Part shown: positions 1-9,461 of the stretch, piece by piece
Layout of the letters: the number at the start of each line of letters is the position of its first letter
Numbering within the stretch: position 1 is the stretch's first letter
Assembly: GCF_000485595.1 (NCBI RefSeq)
Contig: NW_014577836.1
Location: 91,448 to 115,725, forward strand
Direction: 5' to 3'
Origin: Priapulus caudatus
Lineage: Eukaryota; Priapulida; Priapulimorpha; Priapulimorphida; Priapulidae
DNA length: 24,278 bases
Position numbers and translations under genes: made by a program
The notes under the pieces: model-generated
What the model was told of the DNA's origin: nothing
Databases searched by the model: none
Seen by the model: only the letters and a program-made list of their open reading frames with translations

Positions 1-534
1 GTGCTTTGACGTTCTGTCCTCCAGCTTTGCCGTCTTTCTTTTCTGTCTCTTCGCACAGATCACTAATGCGAGAATCATCAACTATGCCATTTGTGATGTC
101 GTCTCCAGCAGTGACATCATCATCTATGCCATTGTGGTGACGTCATCATCTATGCCATTTGTTGTGACGTCACCAGCAGCAACGTCACCAACAATAAAGC
201 CATCAGCTATGTTGTTGGCCGAGGCAACATCGTCGAGGATGACGTCGTCGACAATGAGCGGCGGCGCCATCTCATGGTCGCACTTTGACTGCTTTGCATC
301 CTCGTTCCTCCCGGCGACTCCCTCCACTTCCTTTTCCTCTTCTTCCACCTTATCTTCCTCCTCCATCTCCTTCTTGTCTTCCTTCTCTCTCAGCTCCTCT
401 TCCTTCTCTGCAGTGGTGGTGATGACCGCCTCACCAAAGACGTAGTTGGGGGTCGTGCTATAGGGGAGCTGCCGTTGCTGTCGTCTTCTTCCATTCTTTT
501 GCTGAATATGGCATGTGTTGGTTGTCCGCGTTCC

Positions 535-999
535 TCAGGTTGTTGTAGATCTTCGTGTTGTTTCGCTTTCTCGTCTTTTGTATGCGACGTCATCTTGTTG
601 ATCACCTGCTTTGACGTTCTGTCCTCCAGCTTTGCCGTCTTTCTTTTCTGTCTCTTCGCACAGATCACTAATGCGAGACTCATCATCTATGCCATTTGTG
701 ATGTCGTCACCAGCAGTGACATTATCATCTATGCCATTTCTGGTGACGTCATCATCTATGCCATTTGTGGTGACGTCATCATCTATGCCATTTGTTGTGA
801 CGTCACCAGCAGCAACGTCACCAACAATGAAGCCATCAGCTATGTTGTTGCCAACGGCAACATCGTCGAGGATGACGTCGTCGACAATGAGCGGCGGCGC
901 CATCTCATGGTCGCATTTCGACTGCTTTGCATCCTCGTGCCTTCCGGCGACTCCCTCCACTTCCTTTTCCTCTTCTTCCACCTTATCTTCCTCCTCCAT
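535..999 (-). CDS. Acidic tandem-repeat protein, open segment with four NGIDD subrepeats
   Basis: This 154-codon minus-strand frame lies inside the 633 bp unit (411-1043). It starts in the Glu-rich stretch and carries four 9-residue NGIDD subrepeats, against two in the 579 bp unit. Those extra 54 bp account exactly for the unit length. The frame fails after YKRRESET, where cgaaacaacacgaag replaces the usual caccagaag-type sequence. There is no independent start; this is a fragment of the array frame. Confidence 0.4.
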   Translation of the reverse strand: MEEEDKVEEEEKEVEGVAGRHEDAKQSKCDHEMAPPLIVDDVILDDVAVGNNIADGFIVGDVAAGDVTTNGIDDDVTTNGIDDDVTRNGIDDNVTAGDDITNGIDDESRISDLCEETEKKDGKAGGQNVKAGDQQDDVAYKRRESETTRRSTTT

Positions 1000-1022
1000 C
1001 TCCTTCTTGTCTTCCTTCTCTC

Positions 1023-2099
1023 TCAGCTCCTCTTCCTTCTCTGCAGTGTGTGTGGGGACGCCTCACCAAAGACGTAGTTGGGGGTCGTGCTATAGGGGGA
1101 GCTGCCGTTGCTGTCGTCTTCTTCCAATTCTTTTGCTGAATATGGCATGTGTTGGTTGTCCGGTTCCTCAGGTCCTTGTAGCTCTTCTGGTGTTTCGCTT
1201 TCTCGTCTTTTGTATGCGACGTCATCTTGTTGATCATCTGCTTCGACGTTCTGTCCTCCTGCTTTGCCGTCTTTCTTTTCTGTCTCTTCGCACAGGTCAC
1301 TAATGCGAGACTGATCATCTATGCCATTAGTGATGTCATCATCATATATGCCATTTGTGGTGACGTCATCATCTATGCCATTCGTTGTGACGTCACCAGC
1401 AGCAACGTCACCAAGAATGAAGCCATCAGCTATGTTGTTGCCGACGGCAACATCGTCGAGGTTGACGTCGTTGACAACGAGCGGCGGCGCCATCTCGTGG
1501 TCGAACTTCGACGGCTTGGCATCCTCGTGCCTCCCGGCGACTCCCTCCTCTTCCTTTTCCTCTTCTTCCACCTTATCTTCCTCCTCCATCTCCTTCCTGT
1601 CTTCCTTCTCTCTCAGCTCCTCTTCCTTCTCTGCAGTGGTGGTGGGGACCGCCTCGCCAAATACATAGTTAGGGGTCGTGCTATAGGGGGAGCTGCCGTT
1701 GCTGTCGTCTTCTTCCGATTCTTTCGCTGAAGATGGCATGTGTTGGTTGTCCGGTTCCTCAGGTCCTTGTAGCTCTTCTGGTGTTTCACTTTCTCGTCTT
1801 TTGTATGCGACGTCTTCTTGTTGATCACCTGCTTTGACGTTCTGTCCTCCTGCTTTGCCGTCTTTCTTTCCTGTCTCTTCGCACAGGTCACTAATGCGAG
1901 ACTCATCATCTATGCCATTTGTGATGTCGTCACCAGCAGTGACATCATCATCTATGCAATTTGTGGTGACGTCATCATCTATGCCATTTGTTGTGACGTC
2001 ACCAGTAGCAACGTCACCAACAATGAAGCCATCAGCTATGTTGTTGCCAACGGCAACATCGTCGAGGATGACGTTGTCGACAACGAGCGGCGGCGCCAT
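1023..2099 (-). CDS. Acidic tandem-repeat protein, open segment across two units (partial)
   Basis: This is a 358-codon minus-strand frame that crosses the junction at 1634, so it covers most of two units in one phase. It shows the full order of segments: DDV/NGIDD subrepeats, SDLCEET, KDGKAGGQNV, YKRRESETPEEL, SSPYSTTPNYVFGEA, then the Glu/Lys coiled-coil-like stretch. It is lost at about 1044, where the junction reads gcagtgtgtgtgg instead of gcagtggtggtgg. That is one base short, which throws translation into a frame ending LQRRKRS-stop. The unit at 1044-1633 also lacks five codons of the VTAGDD region, leaving GIYDDDIT. I read this as part of the same gene as 6378-7487, broken by one-base errors or real mutations. 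Confidence 0.45.
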   Translation of the reverse strand: MAPPLVVDNVILDDVAVGNNIADGFIVGDVATGDVTTNGIDDDVTTNCIDDDVTAGDDITNGIDDESRISDLCEETGKKDGKAGGQNVKAGDQQEDVAYKRRESETPEELQGPEEPDNQHMPSSAKESEEDDSNGSSPYSTTPNYVFGEAVPTTTAEKEEELREKEDRKEMEEEDKVEEEEKEEEGVAGRHEDAKPSKFDHEMAPPLVVNDVNLDDVAVGNNIADGFILGDVAAGDVTTNGIDDDVTTNGIYDDDITNGIDDQSRISDLCEETEKKDGKAGGQNVEADDQQDDVAYKRRESETPEELQGPEEPDNQHMPYSAKELEEDDSNGSSPYSTTPNYVFGEASPHTLQRRKRS

Positions 2100-2280
2100 C
2101 TCGTGGTCGCACTTCGACTGCTTTGCATCCTCGTGCCTCCCGGCGACTCCCTCCTCTTCCTTTTTCTCTCTTCCACCTTATCTTCCTCCTCCATCTCCTT
2201 ATTGTCTTCCATTCTCTCAGCTCCTCTTCCTTCTCTGCAGTGGTGGTGGGACTGCCTCCCAAATACGTAGTTGGGTCGTG

Positions 2281-2859
2281 CTATAGGGGAGCTGCCGTTG
2301 CTGTCGTCTCTTTCCGATTCTTTGCTGAAGATGGCATGTGTTGGTTGTTCGGTTCCTCAGGTTCTTGTAGCTCTTCTGGTGTTTCGCTTTCTCGTCTTTT
2401 GTATGCAACGTCATCTTGTTGATCTCCTGCTTCGACGTTCTGTCCTCCTGCTTTGCCGTCTTTCTTTCCTGTCTCTTCGCACAGGTCACTAATGCGAGAC
2501 TCATCATCTATGCCATTTCTGATGTCGTCACCAGCCGTGACATCATCATCTATGCCATTTGTGGTGACGTCATCATCTATGCCATTTGTTGTGACGTCAC
2601 CAGCAGCAACGTCACCAACAATAAAGCCATCAGCTATGTTGTTGCCGACGGCAACATCGTCGAGGATGACGTCGTCGACAATGAGCGGCGGCGCCATCTC
2701 ATGGTCGCACTTTGACTGCTTTGCATCCTCGTTCCTCCGGCGACTCCTCCACTTCCTTTTCCTCTTCTCCACCTTATCTTCCTCCTCATCTCCTTCTTGT
2801 CTTCCTTCTCTCTCAGCTCCTCTTCCTTCTCTGCAGTGGTGGTGGGACCGCCTCACCAA
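2281..2859 (-). CDS. Acidic tandem-repeat protein, frame-shifted open segment
   Basis: This 192-codon minus-strand frame covers most of the 596 bp unit. Its central portion (DEEEDKV, then SKCDHEMAPPLIVDDVILDDV, three NGIDD subrepeats, SDLCEET, YKRRESETPEEL) matches the other units. Between the two, EKRKRKWRSRRRNEDAKQ replaces the acidic EEEEKEEEG segment, which shows compensating frame changes within about 50 bases. The unit is 10 bases shorter than the 606 bp expected for three subrepeats. It may be real divergence or poor sequence. Confidence 0.35.
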   Translation of the reverse strand: MVRRSHHHCREGRGAEREGRQEGDEEEDKVEKRKRKWRSRRRNEDAKQSKCDHEMAPPLIVDDVILDDVAVGNNIADGFIVGDVAAGDVTTNGIDDDVTTNGIDDDVTAGDDIRNGIDDESRISDLCEETGKKDGKAGGQNVEAGDQQDDVAYKRRESETPEELQEPEEPNNQHMPSSAKNRKETTATAAPL

Positions 2860-5800
2860 AGACGTAGTTGGGGTCGTGCTATTAGGGGAGCTGCCGTTGC
2901 TGCCGTCTTCTTCAATTCTTTTGCTGAATATGGCATGTGTTGGTTGTCCGGTTCCTCAGGTTGTTGTAGCTCTTCTGGTGTTTCGCTTTCTCGTCTTTTG
3001 TATGCGACGTCATCTTGTTGATCACCTGCTTTGACGTTCTGTCCTCCAGCTTTGCCGTCTTTCTTTTCTGTCTCTTCGCACAGATCACTAATGCGAGACT
3101 CATCACTATGCCATTTGTGATGTCGTCACCAGCATGACATTATCATCTATGCCATTTCTGGTGACGTCATCATCTATGCCATTTGTGGTGACGTCATCAT
3201 CTATGCCATTGTTGTGACGTCCCCAGCAGCAACGTCACCAACAATGAAGCCATCAGCTATGTTGTTGAACGGCAACATCGTCGAGGATGACGTCGTCGAC
3301 AAATGAGCGGCGGCGCCATCTCATGGTCGCATTCGACTGCTTTGCATCTCGTGCCTTCCGGCGACTCCCTCCACTTCCTTTTCCTCTTCTTCCACCTTAT
3401 CTTCCTCCTTCCATCTCCTTCTTGTCTTCCTTCTCTCTCAGCTCCTCTTCCTTCTCTGCAGTGGTGGTGGGGACCGCCTCACCAAAGACGTAGTTGGGGG
3501 TCGTGCTATAGGGGGAGCTGCCGTTGCTGTCGTCTTCTTCCAATTCTTTTGCTGAATATGGCATGTGTTGGTTGTCCGTTCCTCAGGTCCTTGTAGCTCT
3601 TCTGGTGTTCGCTTTCTCGTCTTTTGTATGCCGACGTCATCTTGTTGATCATCTGCTTCGACGTTCTGTCCTCCTGCTTGCCGTCTTTCTTTTTGTCTCT
3701 TCGCACAGGTCACTAATGCGAGACTGATCATTCTATGCCATTAGTGATGTCATCATCATATTATGCCATTTGTGGTGACGTCATCATCTATGCCATTCGT
3801 TGTGACGTCACCAGCAGCAAGCGTCACAAGAATGAAGCCATCAGCTATGTTGTTGCCGCGGCAACATCGTCGAGGTTGACGTCGTGACAACGAGCGGCGG
3901 CGCCTATCTCGTGTCGACTTCGACGCTTGCATCCTCGTGCCTCCGCGACCTCCTCCTCCTTCCTTTTCCTCTCTTCCACCTTATCTCCTCCTCCATCTCC
4001 TTCCTGTCTTCCTTCTCTCTCAGCTCCTCTTCCTTCTCTGCAGTGTGGTGGGGACCGCCTCCAAATACGTAGTGTGGGGTCGTGCTATAGGGGGAGCTGC
4101 CGTTGCTGTCGTCTTCTTTCGATTCTTTTGCTGAAGATGCATGTGTTGGTTGTTCGGTTCCTCAGGTCCTTGTAGCTCTTCTGGTGTTTCGCTTCTCGTC
4201 TTTTGTATGCACGTCATCTGTTGATCCTGCTTCGACGTTCTGTCCTCCTGCTTTGCCGTCTTTCTTTCTGTCTCTTCGCACAGGTCACTAATGCGAGACT
4301 CATCATCTATGCCATTTCTGATGGTCGTCACCACGTGACATCATCATCTATGCCATTTGTGGTAACGTCATCATCTATGCTATTCGTTGTGACGTCACCA
4401 GCAGCAACGTCACCAACAATAAAGCCATCAGCTATGTTGTTGCCGACGCAAAATCGTCGAGGATGACGTCGTCGACAAATGAGCGGCGGCGCCATCTCAT
4501 GGTCGCACTTCGACTGCTTTGCATCCTCGTCCTCCGGCGACTCCTCCACTTCCTTTTTCTCTTCTCCACCTTATCTTCCTCCTCCATCTCCTTCTTGTCT
4601 TCCTTCTCTCTCAGCTCCTCTTCCTTCTCTGCAGTGGTGGTGGGGACCGCCTCACCAAAGACGTAGTTGGGGGTCGTGCTATAGGGGGAGCTGCCGTTGC
4701 TGTCGTCTTCTTCCAATTCTTTTGCTGAATATGGCATGTGTTGGTTGTCCGGTTCCTCAGGTTGTTGTAGCTCTTCTGGTGTTTCGCTTTCTCGTCTTTT
4801 GTTATGCGACGTCATCTTGTTGATCACGCGTCTTGACGTTCTGTCCTCACACTTTGCCGTCTTTCTTTTCTGTCTCTTCGCACAGATCACTAATGCGAGA
4901 CTCATCATCTATGCCATTTGTGATGTCGTCACCAGCAGTGACATTATCATCTATGCCATTTGTGATGTCGTCACGCAGTGACATTAATCATCTATGCATT
5001 TCTGTGACGTCATCATCTATGCCATTTGTGGTGACGTCATCATCTATGCATTTGTTGTGACGTCACCAGCAGCAACGTCACCAACATAAAGCCATCAGCT
5101 ATGTTGTTGCCGACGGCAACATCGTCGAGGATGACGTCGTGACAAGAGCGGCGGCGCCATCTCTGGTCGAACTTCGACGGCTTTGCATCCTCGTGCCTCC
5201 GCGCGACTCCCTCCACTTCCTTGCTCTTCTTCCACCTTATCTCCCCTCCATCTCCTTCTTGTCTTCCTTCTCTCTCAGCTCCTCTTCTTTCTCTGCAGTG
5301 GTGGTGAGGACCGCCTCACCAAATACGTAGTTGGGGTCGTGCTATAGGGAGCTCCGTTGCTGTCGTCTTCTTCGATTCTTTTGCTGAAGATGGCATGTGT
5401 TGGTTGTCCGGTTCCTCAGGTCCTTGTAGCTCTTCTGGTGTTTCGCTTTCTCGTCTTTTGTATGCGACGTCATCTTGTTGATCACCTGCTTCGACGTTCT
5501 GTCCTCCTGCTTTGTCGTCTTTCTTTCCTGTCTCTTCGCACAGGTCACTAATGCGAGACTCATCATCTATGCCATTTGTGATTCGCCACCAGCAGTGACA
5601 TCATCATCTATGCCATTTGTGGTGACGTCATCATCTATGCCATTTGTTGTGACGTCACCAGCAGCAACGTCACCAAGAATGAAGCCATCAGCTATGTTGT
5701 TGCCGACGGCAACATCGTCGAGGATGACGTCGTTGACAACGAGCGGTGGGGCCATCTCGTGGTCAAACTTCGGCAGCTTTGCATCCTCTGTGCCTCCCTG

Positions 5801-6377
5801 CGACTCCCTCCACTTCCTTTTCCTCTTCTTCCACCTTATCTTCCTCTCCATCTCCTTCTTGTCTTTCTTCTCTCTCAGCTCCTCTTCCTTCTCTGCAGTG
5901 GTGGTGGGACCGCTCACCAAAGACGTAGTTGGAGGGCCGTGCTATAGGGAGCTGCCGTTGCTGTCGTCTTCTTCAATTCTTTGCTGAACATGGCATGTGT
6001 TGGTTGTCGCGGTTCCTCAGGTTCTTGTAGCTCTTCTGGTGTTTCGCTTTCTCGTCTTTTGTATGCTACGTCATCTTGTTGATCACCTGCTTCGACGTTC
6101 TGTCCTCCAGCTTTGTCGTCTTTCTTTCCTGTCTCATTCACACAGGTCAGTTAATGCGAGACATATCATCTATGCGATTTTTGATGTCTTCAACCAGCAG
6201 TGACATCATCATCTATGCCATTTGTGGTGACGTCCATCATCTATGCCATTTGTGTGACGTCACCAAGCAGCAACGTCACCAACAATGAAGCCATCACTTA
6301 TGTTGTTGGCCGACGGCAACATCGTCGAGGATGACATCGTCGACAACAAGCGGCGGGTCCATCTCGTGGGCGCACCT
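2834..6377 (-). pseudogene. Frame-broken units of the acidic repeat array
   Basis: Units 6 to 11 of the array contain many single-base insertions and deletions relative to the clean units (examples: 3300 gacaaatgagcgg for gacaatgagcgg; 3730 atcattctatg for atcatctatg; 4441 gacgcaaaatcg for gacggcaacatcg; 5581 attcgccacc for gtcgtcacc). No frame stays open through a whole unit. Subtype markers show that 2834-4040 repeats units 411-1633. The rare tract ending gatgtcatcatcatata occurs only at about 1330 and 3747. The unit at 4041 matches the one at 2238. I call it broken as read; the error pattern fits unpolished long-read sequence at least as well as biological decay. Confidence 0.5.
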
Positions 6378-7487
6378 CTATTGCGTTGCATCCTCGTTTC
6401 TCCTCGGCTCCTCCTCCTCTTCCTTTTTCTCTTCTTCCACCTTATCTTCCTCCTCCATCTCCTTCTTGTCTTCCTTCTCTCTCAGCTCCTCTGTCTTCTC
6501 TGCAGTGGTGGTGGGGACCGCCTTGCCAAATACATAGTTAGGGGTCGTGCTAGAGGGGGAGCTGCCGTTGCTGTCGTCTTCTTCCGATTCTTTCGCTGAA
6601 GATGGCATGTGTTGGTTGTCCGGTTCCTCAGGTCCTTGTAGCTCTTCTGGTGTTTCGCTTTCTCGTCTTTTGTATGCGACGTCATCTTGTTGATCACCTG
6701 CTTTGACGTTCTGTCCTCCTGCTTTGCCGTCTTTCTTTTCTGTCTCTTCGCACAGGTCACTAATGCGAGACTCATCATCTATGCCATTTGTGATGTCGTC
6801 ACCAGCAGTGACATCATCATCTATGCCATTTGTTGTGACGTCACCAGCAGCAACGTCACCAACAATAAAGCCATCAGCTATGTTGTTGCCGACGGCAACA
6901 ACGTCGAGGATGACGTCGTCGACAACGAGCAGCGGCGCCATCTCGTGGTCGCACTTCGACTGCTTTGCATCCTCGTGCCTCCTGGCGACTCCCTCCTCTT
7001 CCTTTTCCTCTTCTTCCACCTTATCTTTCTCCTCCATCTCCTTGTTGTCTTCCTTCTCTCTCAGCTCCTCTTCCTTCTCTGCAGTGGTGGTGGTACTATC
7101 AATGCAGGTAGTGTCCTGTGTTGTGTCGTCGCCATGGCCTGACCCTTCCTCTCCATCCTTTAGCAAGGCCTGGTTGGCATCTATATTGCCAGTGTCCTGA
7201 GTAGAGTTGTGTGCATGATTGATGTCCTGGTCATGGTTTGCTGTCCCTCTCTCTCCATCCTTTAGCAAGGCCTGCTTGGCATCTATATTGCTAGTATCCT
7301 GGGTAGAGTTGTGTGTGTGGTTGATGTCCTGGTCATGGTTTGTTGTCGCCCCCTCTCTATCCTTTAGCAAGGCCTGGTTGGCATCTATATTGCTAGTGTC
7401 CTGGGTAGAGTTGTGTGTATGGTTGATGTCCTGGTCATGATTTGCTGTCCCTCTCTCTACCATATCTTTAGAAAGGCCGGTTGGCAA
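6378..7487 (-). CDS. Acidic tandem-repeat protein, most intact open segment (partial)
   Basis: This is the longest open stretch of the array, 369 codons on the minus strand. It joins three clean 34-residue repeats (core NHDQDINHTHNSTQDTSNID) to one complete 193-residue acidic unit and the start of the next. The join shows that both repeat types lie in one reading frame. The codons follow a purine-any-pyrimidine pattern (GAC, GTC, ATC, GGC, AAC), as expected of real coding sequence. The left end is an in-frame stop where sister units read Lys-Gln. No good ATG starts the frame: it opens inside the noisy part of the 34-residue array, so the true start is upstream or the frame is broken by sequence errors. 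I see no signal peptide or membrane segment. The composition (Asp, Glu, Lys, Gly, Thr) suggests a disordered protein. I do not recognise the family, and function is unknown. Confidence 0.5.
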   Translation of the reverse strand: MPTGLSKDMVERGTANHDQDINHTHNSTQDTSNIDANQALLKDREGATTNHDQDINHTHNSTQDTSNIDAKQALLKDGERGTANHDQDINHAHNSTQDTGNIDANQALLKDGEEGSGHGDDTTQDTTCIDSTTTTAEKEEELREKEDNKEMEEKDKVEEEEKEEEGVARRHEDAKQSKCDHEMAPLLVVDDVILDVVAVGNNIADGFIVGDVAAGDVTTNGIDDDVTAGDDITNGIDDESRISDLCEETEKKDGKAGGQNVKAGDQQDDVAYKRRESETPEELQGPEEPDNQHMPSSAKESEEDDSNGSSPSSTTPNYVFGKAVPTTTAEKTEELREKEDKKEMEEEDKVEEEKKEEEEEPRRNEDATQ

Positions 7488-7815
7488 TCTATATTGCTAA
7501 GTGTCCGCTGGTAGAGTTGTGTGTATGGGTTTAATTCCTGACACTGGTTTTGCGTGCGTGCGCTTGGCACGCGCTACTCCCCATGCCTTTAGCAAGGCCT
7601 GCTATGGCACTCTATAATTGCTATTGTCCTGGTAGAGCTTGTGTGGCATTCGAATTAATGTCCTGGTCGAATGGTTTGCTGTCCCTCCTCTCTCCAATCC
7701 TTTAGCAGGCCCAGTTTGGCATTTATATGCTGTGTCCCTGCTGGCTGTGTCGTAGAGCATCCCTCCCTTTCCAAAACCATTTATCAAGGCACGGTTAGCA
7801 ATCTATGTCGTTGCT
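7105..7815 (-). repeat. 102 bp minisatellite encoding a 34-residue repeat
   Basis: The marker tagcaaggcc recurs at 7161, 7263 and 7365, exactly 102 bp apart, and in altered form at about 7469, 7590, 7703 and 7792. That makes about seven copies. On the minus strand each clean copy reads NHDQDINHTHNSTQDTSNID followed by AxQALLKDGERGTA (34 residues), in frame with the acidic array. Copies above about 7470 contain indels and their spacing becomes irregular (104, 121, 113, 89 bp), so the frame is lost there. It is probably the N-terminal side of the acidic-repeat protein as preserved here. No start codon or upstream exon is visible. Confidence 0.85.
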
Positions 7816-8025
7816 GGTCCCGGATAGTATCATTCTGCATATACTACTATCAATAGACCAGCATGCTACTGCCACCCCTCCTCTCTCTTCAGTATCGGCG
7901 CGACAGCTGGGGTTCACCACCATCGTCTCGCATAGACTGAGTAGTCGATAAGCCATCTCTCGTGCGCTCCGGCAAGAGGTCACCCGCAGCCGCGCGCCCG
8001 CCTCGCTGCGCCGTCGCGCGCAGCA

Positions 8026-8612
8026 GCGCCCCCTGCATGCAGGGGACAGCGCTGGGCCGGGCACTGCCCACCGCCTGTGCCGTTCGGTCCGGGCTCCACT
8101 TGGTGGTGCAATTCTTCGGCGAATTGTGCCGTGCGGCAGCAACGGCAGATAGGAGTCGGTTGATGGCTGACCGTCGTGCAGGGCGCTGAGTGTGTCGCCC
8201 CTCGTGTTGTGTTGTCGGATATGTCTGTGGACGCCCCTGGTAGTTGTTGTTGCGCCGGTGCTGCCACCCCGCGCGGGGGCGACCGCCGTGAATCCTGTCA
8301 GATATGTTTGTTGACGCCCTCTAGAAGCTGTCCTGAACGGTGGCCACTCGCTGGTAAATTTTCAATAAAATGTCTGTGCTGCCGTCTGGGACGCGTTGGC
8401 GGATGTGGCGCCCTCTTATTCGCTCTGGCAAGATGATGTATTCGGCGCCACACGCCCTGGTGGCTGGTGTTGATGGAGCGCCCTCCACACTGCGCATTAG
8501 AGGTATCTGTGGCGGCCCCTGGTATGGGGGCGGGGGGCGCCCGGGGGGGGGAAGGGCTGTGGGCACAGCGTCCCCTGATATCAAGTAGATAATGTCGGTA
8601 GCCGCCCCCTAG
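8026..8612 (-). promoter_or_regulatory. Cluster of AGRGGGCG motifs (CTCF-like cores)
   Basis: Read on the minus strand, variants of AGGGGGCG or AGAGGGCG recur at about 8026, 8231, 8313, 8408, 8478, 8511 and 8602. Several are followed by a second shared piece like CACAGACAT. The best (8026 GCAGGGGGCGC, 8313 CTAGAGGGCGTC, 8602 CTAGGGGGCGGC) resemble the core of the animal insulator protein CTCF. This is motif reading by eye with several mismatches per site. The repeated second piece suggests that at least some copies are remnants of one degenerate tandem repeat. Confidence 0.3.
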
Positions 8613-8926
8613 GCATGTGCACATGGCGGCACGACCACCGGCTGGAGGCCTGCAGCTACACTCCTGGCTATGCGAGGCGGAGGTGGGGCGCCCGCCTGCC
8701 GCCTCGTACCGATTGGCGAGGGCGAGTTGTCCGAGAAGTCGCCAGGCCGCTCTCACGTCAGTCGCGTACACGTCCAGCTGTCGGCTGGTCGCCGCGGCAA
8801 CACGCCGCGGAGCTTCCGCGTCGCCCGCGACGGACGGACCTGGTCGCGACCTGGCGGGCGCCGACCCTTGCCGCGTCGTCCGACGGGCGCACTGCTGTTT
8901 CTCTCCTCCGAGTCGGAGGCTGCGCG

Positions 8927-8940
8927 GTCGCCATGGCGAC
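8927..8940. promoter_or_regulatory. X-box-like palindrome
   Basis: GTCGCCATGGCGAC is a perfect 14 bp palindrome. It fits the RFX-factor X-box form GTNRCC-(0 to 3)-RGYAAC, except that the last arm has GAC instead of AAC. It lies in CpG-rich DNA about 1.1 kb on the coding 5' side of the 34-residue repeat array. A further X-box-like half (tagcaac) lies at about 8957. Function is inferred from motif likeness only. Confidence 0.25.
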
Positions 8941-9232
8941 GCAACGTGTCGTCTGCTAGCAACGTGCGAGATGGAGGCTTCGGCGTGTCAGCCGTGTTGA
9001 AGCTGCTGCTGGCGCCTGTAAAGATAGGCTGATCGGAGACTGTTGGATGGTCAGCCGGGGTCCAAGCGTGGGAGCGCTGGAGAGGAAGCAGAGAGCACGT
9101 GTGAGAGTATGATGCACGAGTTATTTGTCTTCAGTAGTGTGAACAGTTTTTTACGAGATTTGAATAGTTCAAAAGGAAGGCATGCACGTGCTACATTTAA
9201 AACTGAGTTCTTTCCAACAAAAAACTGTAAAT

Positions 9233-9258
9233 AAATGTTGGTAAAACTACCAACATTT
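9233..9258. other. Perfect hairpin in AT-rich DNA
   Basis: Two 11 bp arms (aaatgttggta and its exact complement) flank a four-base loop, aaac. It sits about 45 bp before the pogo-like element and may be a remnant of an older inverted-repeat element. Confidence 0.6.
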
Positions 9259-9303
9259 GATTAAAATATAATTCATAATAAACTAGCATTGATGAAACAA
9301 TGC

Positions 9304-9461
9304 CAGTCAAACCTGCGTTTTCCGAACATCAATTATCCGAATTTTGATTATCCGAACAAGATTCTCAAGGTCCAGTTAATATTTAACGGTAATACGATCA
9401 GATCATTTATCTCAACAAAATCTCGCCCCGCCCGTTTCGGTCGCATAATCGAGGTTTACTG
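9304..9461. mobile_element. pogo/Tigger-like non-autonomous DNA transposon (MITE)
   Basis: The element begins cagtcaaacctgcgttttcc and ends with the complement of cagtaaacctcgattatgcg. These are inverted ends of the CAGTnnAACCTCGATTATCCG type, known from pogo/Tigger-class Tc1-mariner elements. Internal copies of attatccgaa are also typical of that class. TA follows the right end, as expected of a TA target duplication, but the left flank reads gc, so that copy has mutated. At 158 bp it cannot encode a transposase. Confidence 0.65.

Larger units (their letters stand above)
1..7081 (-). repeat. Tandem array of ~0.6 kb units encoding an acidic protein repeat
   Basis: A landmark at the unit junction (ctgcagtg followed by gtggtg) recurs at 411, 1044, 1634, 2238, 2834, 3459, 4041, 4632, 5296, 5896, 6503 and 7082. 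That gives eleven full units of 579-664 bp plus a partial one at the left edge. On the minus strand the unit reads, in order: a Glu/Lys-rich stretch; an HEDAKQSKCDHEMAPPL segment; an Asp/Val/Ile-rich segment; two to four copies of a 9-residue TNGIDDDVT subrepeat (27 bp); a SRISDLCEETEKKDGKAGG segment; and a YKRRESETPEELQ-to-YVFGEA segment. The cleanest unit (6503-7081) is exactly 579 bp, or 193 codons. Units fall into subtypes: accaaagacgtag with gctgaatatgg, or ccaaatac(a/g)tag with gctgaagatgg. The array runs off the left edge. That it is a repeat is certain; that it is coding is an inference. Confidence 0.95.
7830..9000. other. GC- and CpG-rich stretch without a supported gene
   Basis: This ~1.2 kb stretch is much richer in G+C and CG dinucleotides than its surroundings. 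All six frames are open in places (60-157 codons), but this is what GC-rich DNA does, and none shows a recognisable domain or a good start-plus-splice structure. It lies on the coding 5' side of the acidic-repeat array and beyond the 3' end of the coiled-coil gene, so a promoter or CpG island for the array gene is a reasonable guess. A 58-codon minus-strand frame with a good start context (gtcgccATGG, at about 8935) is too short to support alone. Confidence 0.4.

Noticed and set aside
475-2422. Long plus-strand frames across the acidic array (hydrophobic, Leu/Ser-rich)
   Set aside because: They are antisense to the minus-strand acidic frame and arise from the same symmetric codon pattern. They break at unit junctions, whereas the minus-strand frame crosses them.
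1-7081. CRISPR array or bacterial repeat
   Set aside because: Units are far too long, with no spacer-repeat structure, and the context is eukaryotic.
8298-9032. Frames of 110-157 codons in GC-rich DNA
   Set aside because: Many frames overlap on both strands, with no domain or splice structure, as expected by chance at high GC.
9229-9234. Plus-strand AATAAA that could end a plus-strand gene
   Set aside because: No supported plus-strand gene precedes it and the DNA there is AT-rich.
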